Source: Tannerella sp.
GTDB taxonomy: Bacteria; Bacteroidota; Bacteroidia; Bacteroidales; Tannerellaceae
Reading direction: 5' to 3'
Length of the DNA stretch: 7,013 bases
Assembly: GCA_031259505.1 (NCBI GenBank)
Contig: JAIRLL010000076.1
Location: 1-7,013 of the forward strand
A program made the translations under genes and the position numbers. Of the stretch, positions 1 to 4,484 are shown piece after piece. Numbering within the stretch: the first letter of the stretch is position 1; every line of letters begins with the position of its first letter. The notes under the pieces are model-generated. The model did not search any database. It was not told where the DNA came from and saw only the letters and a list, made by a program, of their open reading frames with translations.

Positions 1-297
1 ATTAATTTAGTGAATCCTGCAATACTGATATATAAAATGCAAAAAACATAATTATAATAAAAATGCCGCCACTGTAAAAAATATTATCGTACCTTTGACG
101 TAAATAAATAAAATTACAAAGCAATAAAAAATCAAACAAAAGCAGCGTTCATTAATTCTTCCGGTAATCTGCACCTTTGAGTAGGAGATGGTTCATCTAC
201 ATGGCCATATATAAATTGTACGCAACAATGACTGCTAACTTTTGGTATTATGAATTTTATCAGGTAATTTGCCAAATTAGAATTAATTACAGTTATT
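1..297. other. AT-rich leader region upstream of the BspA-like gene, no gene seen
   Basis: No credible coding sequence or structured RNA is visible here. The stretch is strongly AT-rich. It contains TACCTTTG at 90-97, which matches the Bacteroidetes -7 box TAnnTTTG but has no TTTG at the expected upstream distance. A near-match, CACCTTTG, lies at 172-179. A better placed candidate promoter at 241-271 is listed separately. The 5' part may belong to the intergenic region of a gene outside the window. Confidence 0.5.
241..271 (+). promoter_or_regulatory. Candidate promoter of the BspA-like gene
   Basis: TTTG at 241-244 is followed after 20 bases by TAATTTG at 265-271. The Bacteroidetes primary-sigma consensus is TTTG, about 19-20 bases, then TAnnTTTG; this -7 box is one base short of it. 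Transcription would begin near 278, leaving a leader of about 20 bases before the ATG at 298. The alternative is the full TACCTTTG box at 90-97, which would give a leader of roughly 190 bases. Choosing between them needs transcript-end data. Confidence 0.3.
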
Positions 298-1248
298 ATG
301 AAAAAGAAAAATTTTAGAGAATTAGTGGTGTTGCTGTTTTTATTGGCAGCAATGAGTTTTGTCTGTCAAGGGCAAACTGTGTTTAGTAGCGAAAGTATCA
401 GCTATACAGTTACAGGCGATGCTGAAGTTGCCGTGCATAAGGCACGTAATGTGGCCGGATCCGTTACGATTCCGGAAACGGTAGAATACGGAGGCGTCAC
501 TTATAAAGTGACGGGTATTGGTGAAGCAGCTTTTTTAAAACAGGAAAATCTGACATCCATAACCATCCCGAATAGTGTGACAAGTATAGGAAAGGCGGCT
601 TTTCTATACTGCACTAATCTTGTTTCCGTATCTGTTGGTAATGGCGTGACAAGTATTGGAGTTATTGCTTTTGCAGATTGTAGCAGTCTTACATCGATCA
701 ATATTCCCAAGGGTGTGACCAGTATTGAGAGATTGACCTTTTCCGGTTGCAGCAGTCTTGCATCCATAACTATCCCCGGCAGCGTGACAAGTATTGGGTT
801 TTGTGCTTTTGTTGATTGCAAAAGCCTTACTCAAGTGACAGTTGAATGGAAGACTCCACTTGAGAACGTTAACAGTGAGGCGTTTAATGGCCTGAAAATG
901 TCTTCTCTCATTTTGTATACTCCAGCCGGTACGGAATCTGCTTATCAAACAGTTTCGGTCTGGAATGAATTCAAAATAATCGGGAAAAATGAACTGACAG
1001 AGATCAAATCGGGAGAGATAGCAGGCAGTGAATCGGTCGAAAATAGCCCTCTGACTGTAATCGCCAACGGCACACTGACAATAAGCAGTCCTGTGTCCGA
1101 ACAGGTATATATCTACTCTGTCGGTGGCGCACTGCTTTATCAGACACAGAAAGATGTCGGCGAAGCAAAGTTTGATATCAACCACCTGCCGCAGGGTGTG
1201 CTGATTGTCAAAGGCAGTAGCGGATGGGTATCGAAGACAATGAAATGA
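298..1248 (+). CDS. BspA-like leucine-rich-repeat secreted protein (LRR_5 type) with T9SS-like C-terminal segment
   Basis: 316 aa. Residues 1-26 form a signal peptide: KKK, then a hydrophobic core (VVLLFLLAAMSFV), with cleavage likely after the CQG. C23 is not in a good lipobox, so type I cleavage is more likely. Residues 55-82 are a degenerate first repeat. Four 23-residue repeats follow at 83-105, 106-128, 129-151 and 152-174 (pattern xxLTSITIPxxVTSIGxxAFxxC), and 175-200 is a diverged last repeat. This is the Treponema pallidum/BspA LRR_5 type known from Tannerella and gut Bacteroidales, where members bind host matrix proteins or other bacteria; binding here is inferred only. Residues 250-316 (VYIYSVGGALLYQ, then LPQGVLIVKG, ending SKTMK) resemble a type A T9SS sorting domain, which would imply export to the cell surface if a T9SS is present. 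The gene stands alone with its own terminator. Its base composition is more AT-rich than nadB. Confidence 0.85.
   Translation: MKKKNFRELVVLLFLLAAMSFVCQGQTVFSSESISYTVTGDAEVAVHKARNVAGSVTIPETVEYGGVTYKVTGIGEAAFLKQENLTSITIPNSVTSIGKAAFLYCTNLVSVSVGNGVTSIGVIAFADCSSLTSINIPKGVTSIERLTFSGCSSLASITIPGSVTSIGFCAFVDCKSLTQVTVEWKTPLENVNSEAFNGLKMSSLILYTPAGTESAYQTVSVWNEFKIIGKNELTEIKSGEIAGSESVENSPLTVIANGTLTISSPVSEQVYIYSVGGALLYQTQKDVGEAKFDINHLPQGVLIVKGSSGWVSKTMK
544..819 (+). repeat. Four tandem 69-bp coding repeats (LRR_5 units)
   Basis: The coding sequence repeats at a 69-bp period: 544-612, 613-681, 682-750 and 751-819. Each unit encodes 23 residues and shares blocks such as GTGACAAGTATTGG (valine-threonine-serine-isoleucine-glycine). 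The DNA similarity is high enough that unit gain or loss by recombination between copies is plausible, which is common in BspA-family genes. Confidence 0.8.
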
Positions 1249-1278
1249 ACTGTGGACTAAAGTGTCCTTACTCTATCG

Positions 1279-1325
1279 GAAGACTGTGATTTACTGTTTG
1301 TGAATCACAGTCTTCTCTTTTTTTT
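1279..1325 (+). terminator. Rho-independent terminator of the BspA-like gene
   Basis: A perfect 13-bp stem (GAAGACTGTGATT at 1279-1291 with AATCACAGTCTTC at 1303-1315) encloses an 11-base loop and is followed by TCTTTTTTTT, with an eight-T run at 1318-1325. It starts 30 bases after the stop codon. This is a textbook intrinsic terminator on the plus strand. Confidence 0.92.
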
Positions 1326-1541
1326 ATTCCGTCCGGATACAGAGCCATACTTTCCGCAGACCGCTGACTTTACGTCTTTGTATATTCTGCTGTTTATTAC
1401 CTGACTACAGCAACCGTGTTTTTGTTAATCACATGCAGTTCATTCAGAGAAAACATGTAGGAAACCTGAATTATTGAATGAAATGACAGTTTACTGTTTA
1501 GGTATGTACATGTTTCAGGTACACGTGTATATGTTTTAAGG
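1326..1541. other. Intergenic stretch with no recognisable gene
   Basis: I see no supportable coding gene here. A minus-strand reading frame of 80 codons crosses 1397-1639, but it reads straight through the hairpin repeat at 1582-1599 and shows no family resemblance, so I do not call it. The only local structure is a perfect 10-bp palindrome, TACACGTGTA, at 1520-1529, and a short inverted pair, ACCTGAA/TTCAGGT, on either side of about 1490. Confidence 0.4.
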
Positions 1542-1604
1542 AATGCATCGCTCGGTAGCATTTTTTGCGACAATCTTTTTTGCATCCCGTTAGGGATGCT
1601 TTTT
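1542..1604. repeat. Pair of palindromic hairpins, repeat-family candidate; second one terminator-like on plus strand
   Basis: Two hairpins lie 19 bases apart. The first is AATGC (1542-1546) pairing with GCATT (1558-1562) around a CTCGGTA-containing loop, followed by T residues. The second is GCATCCC (1582-1588) pairing with GGGATGC (1593-1599) around GTTA, followed by TTTTT (1600-1604). On the minus strand this reads CATCCCTAACGGGATGC, then CTACCGAGCGATGCATT. From memory, similar ACCGAGCGAT and CCCTAACGGG palindromes recur between genes in Bacteroidales genomes, so this may be a dispersed repeat. That is recollection and was not searched. The T run makes it a possible plus-strand terminator. 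Confidence 0.5.
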
Positions 1605-1665
1605 ACTGCACCCTTTTTTACCTGATTTGATGACCTCATACTTTAGCATACTTGTTATACATTAT

Positions 1666-1749
1666 TTATTTTTTGTCCCTAAATTCGGTGTAATACTGGA
1701 ACCACTCTTCGTGCCGCAGGTCTTCGATTCTGAATCTTTTACATTTCAT
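1666..1749 (-). pseudogene. DUF6261-like N-terminal fragment, 27 codons
   Basis: On the minus strand an ATG at 1749 opens 27 codons ending at TAA (1668-1666). The peptide contains FRIEDLRHEEWFQYYTEF, followed by RDKK. This LRxEEWFQxxTEF pattern resembles the conserved start of the DUF6261 proteins common in Bacteroidales, which are normally a couple of hundred residues long. After the stop I find no continuation of such a protein in any minus frame, so the body of the gene appears deleted or replaced by the hairpin repeats at 1542-1604. An intact consensus promoter lies about 50 bases upstream (1799-1829). It is best read as a gene remnant. A genuine short peptide that kept the family's first residues is a less likely alternative. 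The function of DUF6261 is unknown to me. Confidence 0.5.
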
Positions 1750-1798
1750 GATGTCTGCAATTTTTTAATAATGAAACTTCGGTAATACAAAACATCCG

Positions 1799-1829
1799 CA
1801 AAGATATATTTTTTATTTATTCCGGCAAA
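1799..1829 (-). promoter_or_regulatory. Consensus Bacteroidetes promoter, minus strand, facing the DUF6261-like fragment
   Basis: Read on the minus strand, TTTG (1829-1826) is followed by exactly 19 bases and then TATCTTTG (1806-1799). This matches the Bacteroidetes primary-sigma consensus TTTG-N19-TAnnTTTG at every specified base. Transcription would begin near 1790-1795, about 45 bases before the ATG at 1749. It is the best promoter match I found in the window. Confidence 0.7.
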
Positions 1830-1869
1830 ATATATTTTTTTTGGAGAGAGACTCAAAAATTCAATCAAT

Positions 1870-1907
1870 CCGTCAATCATTCCGTCATCCGTCAATCATT
1901 CCGTCAT
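1870..1907. repeat. Perfect 19-bp tandem duplication upstream of nadB
   Basis: CCGTCAATCATTCCGTCAT occurs twice with no gap, at 1870-1888 and 1889-1907, with no mismatch. Flanking bases (TCAATCAAT before, TCCG after) look like further degenerate pieces of the same CCGTCA/TCAATCAT motif. It ends about 80 bases before the nadB -7 box, so it could be a duplicated regulator site or a simple slippage product. Confidence 0.75.
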
Positions 1908-1989
1908 TCCGCTGCACGACCGGACACCGCAAGATGTTAAATATAGCTTAAAAAACATACCGTAATGAACATCTTTTCCGTTATATTCA

Positions 1990-1997
1990 TACCTTTG
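1990..1997 (+). promoter_or_regulatory. Candidate nadB promoter -7 box
   Basis: TACCTTTG matches the Bacteroidetes -7 consensus TAnnTTTG exactly. No TTTG lies at 19-20 bases upstream (that position reads TGAAC), so the -33 part is poor, as often happens at regulated promoters. Transcription would begin near 2004, giving a leader of about 60 bases before the ATG at 2067. This placement argues against translation from the upstream in-frame ATG at 1965. Confidence 0.5.
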
Positions 1998-2066
1998 ATA
2001 TTCCGTTTGGAAAGCGAAAGCCGGGACGGGGCGGCTGAAGCAGCCGTTTTTAAAACAGACAGGAAG

Positions 2067-3653
2067 ATGATACAGAAGTATGATTTTTTAGTGATTGGCG
2101 CCGGTATTGCCGGCATGAGTTTTGCCTTGAAGGTAGCGGGTCGAGGTTCGGTCGCGCTTGTCAGCAAGTCAGGGCTGGAAGAAGCCAATACGTATTTTGC
2201 ACAGGGCGGCGTGGCGTCGGTAACCAACATGACTGCCGACAATTTCGAGAAACATGTGGAAGACACGATGGTAGCGGGCGACTATCTGAGCGCCCGCGCC
2301 GCTGTGGAAAAGGTCGTGCACAGCGCGCCGCGGCAAATCAGGGAACTGATCGGCTGGGGCGTGGATTTTGACCGCGACGAAGAAGGGAATTTCGACCTCC
2401 ACCGCGAAGGCGGACATTCCGAATCCCGCATCCTGCATCACAAGGACAATACCGGCGCGGAAATACAAAACAGCCTCATGCGCGCAGTGAAGCGGCATCC
2501 GGGCATTACGGTCTGCGAAAATCATTTTGCCGTCGAGATTCTGACGCAGCATCATCTGGGCGTGGAAGTGACGCGCCAGACGAAAGACATACAGTGTTTC
2601 GGCGCATACGTGATGGACATGCGCACCGGCAGGATAGACACGTTTCTGTCGAAAATCACGCTGATGGCTACCGGCGGCGTGGGAGCGGTATACCAGACGA
2701 CGACCAATCCGCTGGCAGCTACGGGCGACGGCATCGCCATGGTCTACCGCGCCAAGGGCACGGTGAAAGACATGGAATTCGTCCAGTTCCACCCCACGGC
2801 GCTCTATCATCCGGGCGACCGCCCCTCGTTTCTGATAACCGAAGCCATACGCGGCTACGGCGGCCAGTTGAGGACGCTCGACGGACGCGAATTCATGCAC
2901 AAATACGACAGCCGTCTCGCACTGGCGCCGCGCGACATCGTGGCACGGGCTATCGACAGCGAGATGAAAAACCGTGGCGACGACCACGTCTGCCTCGACG
3001 TGACGCACAAGGATGCGGAAGAAACGAAACGCCATTTTCCGAACATCTACCGCAAATGCCTTGCGCTGGGCATCGACATCACGAAAGACCTCATTCCCGT
3101 CGCCCCCGCCGCCCATTACCTTTGCGGCGGAATCCTCGTCGACCTGGACGGGCAGAGTTCCATCCGTCGTCTGTATGCCGTCGGCGAATGTGCCTGCACA
3201 GGACTGCACGGCGGCAACCGGCTCGCCTCCAACTCGCTTATCGAAGCGGTCGTATATGCCGACGCGGCCGCCCGCCACAGCCTGGACGTGATAGACCGCT
3301 ACGACTGCAGCAGAGAAAATATCCCCGAATGGGACGACAAGGGCATGCGCTCGCCCGAAGAGATGGTGCTCATCACGCAAAGCATCCGCGAGGTCGGGCA
3401 AATCATGTCCACATACGTCGGCATAGTCCGCTCCAACCTCCGCCTGAAAAGAGCCTGGACGCGCCTCGACATCCTCTACGAAGAAACCGAAAGCCTCTTC
3501 AAACGGTCGATTGCCTCGAAAGACATCTGCGAACTGCGCAACATGATCAACACGGGATACCTCATCGTGCGGCAGGCCATCGAGAGGAAAGAAAGCCGCG
3601 GCCTGCACTACACGCTCGACTATCCGCCACAAAACAACACGACGCCGAAATGA
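2067..3653 (+). CDS. nadB: L-aspartate oxidase
   Basis: 528 aa from the ATG at 2067, a normal length for NadB. It is a cytoplasmic FAD enzyme that oxidises L-aspartate to iminoaspartate, which NadA condenses with dihydroxyacetone phosphate to quinolinate for NAD synthesis. Visible motifs are the dinucleotide loop GAGIAG (11-16), HREGGHS (112-118, Glu114), FHPTAL (His242), APRDIVAR (Arg289), AAHYLCGG (His350), GGNRLASNS (Arg385) and the C-terminal RGLHYTLDYP. These correspond to the E. coli active-site residues Glu121, His244, Arg290, His351 and Arg386. REGGHS and the long C-terminal helical domain (from about 400) separate it from succinate dehydrogenase and fumarate reductase flavoproteins. 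An in-frame ATG at 1965 would add 34 residues before the FAD fold, but family alignment, AGGAAG just before 2067 and the -7 box at 1990-1997 favour 2067. nadA and nadC are not in the window. The stop overlaps the next gene. Confidence 0.95.
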   Translation: MIQKYDFLVIGAGIAGMSFALKVAGRGSVALVSKSGLEEANTYFAQGGVASVTNMTADNFEKHVEDTMVAGDYLSARAAVEKVVHSAPRQIRELIGWGVDFDRDEEGNFDLHREGGHSESRILHHKDNTGAEIQNSLMRAVKRHPGITVCENHFAVEILTQHHLGVEVTRQTKDIQCFGAYVMDMRTGRIDTFLSKITLMATGGVGAVYQTTTNPLAATGDGIAMVYRAKGTVKDMEFVQFHPTALYHPGDRPSFLITEAIRGYGGQLRTLDGREFMHKYDSRLALAPRDIVARAIDSEMKNRGDDHVCLDVTHKDAEETKRHFPNIYRKCLALGIDITKDLIPVAPAAHYLCGGILVDLDGQSSIRRLYAVGECACTGLHGGNRLASNSLIEAVVYADAAARHSLDVIDRYDCSRENIPEWDDKGMRSPEEMVLITQSIREVGQIMSTYVGIVRSNLRLKRAWTRLDILYEETESLFKRSIASKDICELRNMINTGYLIVRQAIERKESRGLHYTLDYPPQNNTTPK

Positions 3654-4222
3654 AAACGCCGATCGACATGGAAAAGGTAAGACAGGGTGACAGAACGGCG
3701 TTTCGCGATTTCTTCGCCTGCCTGTATCCGCGACTGATGGCGCTGGCGTGCCGTTTTGTGGATGATGATGCGGCAAACGACATCGTGCAGGACGTGTTCG
3801 CTTCCTATTGGGAACGGAAACACGCCATCGAGGCGGACAACATACAGTCGTTCCTCTTCAAATGGGTGCAGAATCACTGTCTGAATTACGTCAAACACAG
3901 GATTGTGGTCGAGGAATACGAGGCACAGGTGCGCCTTGCCAGTGCGCGCGTCGAGTTTCTTGAGAACATGAGCGACGCGAACGATACGCTCCACCAACTC
4001 ATAAACCGAAACCTGCTGGAAGTAGTAGAAGCGTCGGTATGCAAACTCCCGCCCAAGTGCGCGCAGGCATTCCGTCTGTGCTATTTCGAAGACTTGAGCC
4101 ACAAGGAAATCGCCGAAGTGATGCACATTTCTCCGCGTACGGTCGAAGGACATATCCGGCAGGCCATCCTCTTCCTTCGCAACGAACTGCGGAACGTGTG
4201 GATTATCATCCTGATGCTTTAG
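3650..4222 (+). CDS. ECF-subfamily RNA polymerase sigma-70 factor (Bacteroidetes type)
   Basis: 190 aa from the ATG at 3650. It directs RNA polymerase to alternative promoters. Region sigma-2 spans about 20-75, with DDDAANDIVQDVFASYWERK at 38-57 matching the core-binding/-10 recognition helices. A variable linker covers about 85-120. Region sigma-4 spans about 125-180, with LPPKCAQAF, then LSHKEIAEVMHISPRTVEGHI as the helix-turn-helix. This pattern is the Bacteroidetes-expanded ECF group usually followed by a FecR-type anti-sigma gene and SusC/SusD. None follows here; the next gene is convergent. The start codon overlaps the nadB stop as ATGA, implying translational coupling. A second in-frame ATG at 3668 would remove six residues and is possible. 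The C-terminal tail after the helix-turn-helix is short and hydrophobic (VWIIILML), which is odd but not unusual in this group. Its target promoters are unknown. Confidence 0.88.
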   Translation: MKTPIDMEKVRQGDRTAFRDFFACLYPRLMALACRFVDDDAANDIVQDVFASYWERKHAIEADNIQSFLFKWVQNHCLNYVKHRIVVEEYEAQVRLASARVEFLENMSDANDTLHQLINRNLLEVVEASVCKLPPKCAQAFRLCYFEDLSHKEIAEVMHISPRTVEGHIRQAILFLRNELRNVWIIILML

Positions 4223-4382
4223 GCACGCGAATTGAATTTGCAGTTCACAAAGATTCAAGATTCAGTCGTTCAAAGAAAGCCGGTCGGCAACCTTCCATGC
4301 CGGCGCAACTTTTTCCGCAAATACATGCAACGACTGTGAAAAATTATAACCACGGCATAAATTTGCGAATTTCAGTTATTCA
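4223..4382. other. Intergenic stretch after the sigma gene, weak hairpin and promoter-like box
   Basis: No FecR-like or other gene is seen. A hairpin (GTCGGCA at 4283-4289 with TGCCGGC at 4298-4304, one G-T pair) is followed five bases later by TTTTT (4310-4314) and may be a weak terminator for the nadB-sigma message. TAAATTTG at 4358-4365 fits the -7 box TAnnTTTG on the plus strand but lacks a TTTG 19-20 bases upstream. It points into the heptamer array and is probably chance in AT-rich sequence. Confidence 0.35.
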
Positions 4383-4484
4383 GTCATAAGTCGTAAGTCA
4401 TAAGTCGTAAGTCATAAGTCGTAAGTCATAAGCTGTAAGCTGTAAGTCGATACCACTTACGACTTATGACTTACGACTTACGAC
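4383..4484. repeat. Heptamer tandem repeat array with inverted arm; likely bidirectional terminator
   Basis: Seven units alternate GTCATAA and GTCGTAA (4383-4431), followed by two GCTGTAA units (4432-4445). After a spacer, the opposite orientation runs as TTACGAC, TTATGAC, TTACGAC, TTACGAC (4457-4484). The inverted arm pairs with 4397-4424 over 28 bases with one mismatch, and other registers are also possible, so the transcript of either strand can fold into a long hairpin. A smaller stem, GTAAG (4442-4446) with CTTAC (4456-4460), lies at the centre. It sits between two convergent genes, which fits transcription termination from both sides, though no long T run follows. Similar GTAAGTCATAAGTC arrays occur between genes in Bacteroidales as I recall them. 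The inverted arm overlaps the end of the peptidase gene. Confidence 0.8.

Noticed and set aside
604..1185. Minus-strand open frame of 193 codons opposite the BspA-like gene
   Set aside because: It is a shadow of the 69-bp coding repeats. It shows only the reversed repeat pattern and no signal peptide or domain.
1397..1639. Minus-strand open frame of 80 codons
   Set aside because: It translates through the palindromic hairpins, has no family resemblance and has no promoter of its own. It was left as intergenic.
2594..3649. Plus-strand open frame extending upstream of the sigma factor through nadB
   Set aside because: The 352 extra codons give an Arg/Pro/His-rich sequence in the wrong frame of nadB. 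The sigma family begins at 3650.
2169..3776. Long minus-strand open frame of 535 codons opposite nadB
   Set aside because: It is fully antisense to nadB, whose catalytic motifs are complete. The predicted protein is His/Arg/Val-rich with no recognisable domain, as expected from the complement of a GC-rich gene.
4223..4389. Remnant of a FecR anti-sigma gene after the sigma factor
   Set aside because: I translated the visible frames and found nothing resembling the FecR N-terminus. The only frame, starting at 4297, is short and runs into the repeat array.
4383..4484. CRISPR-like array
   Set aside because: Units are 7 bp and contiguous with no spacers, and there is an inverted arm. This is a simple tandem repeat and hairpin, with no cas genes nearby.
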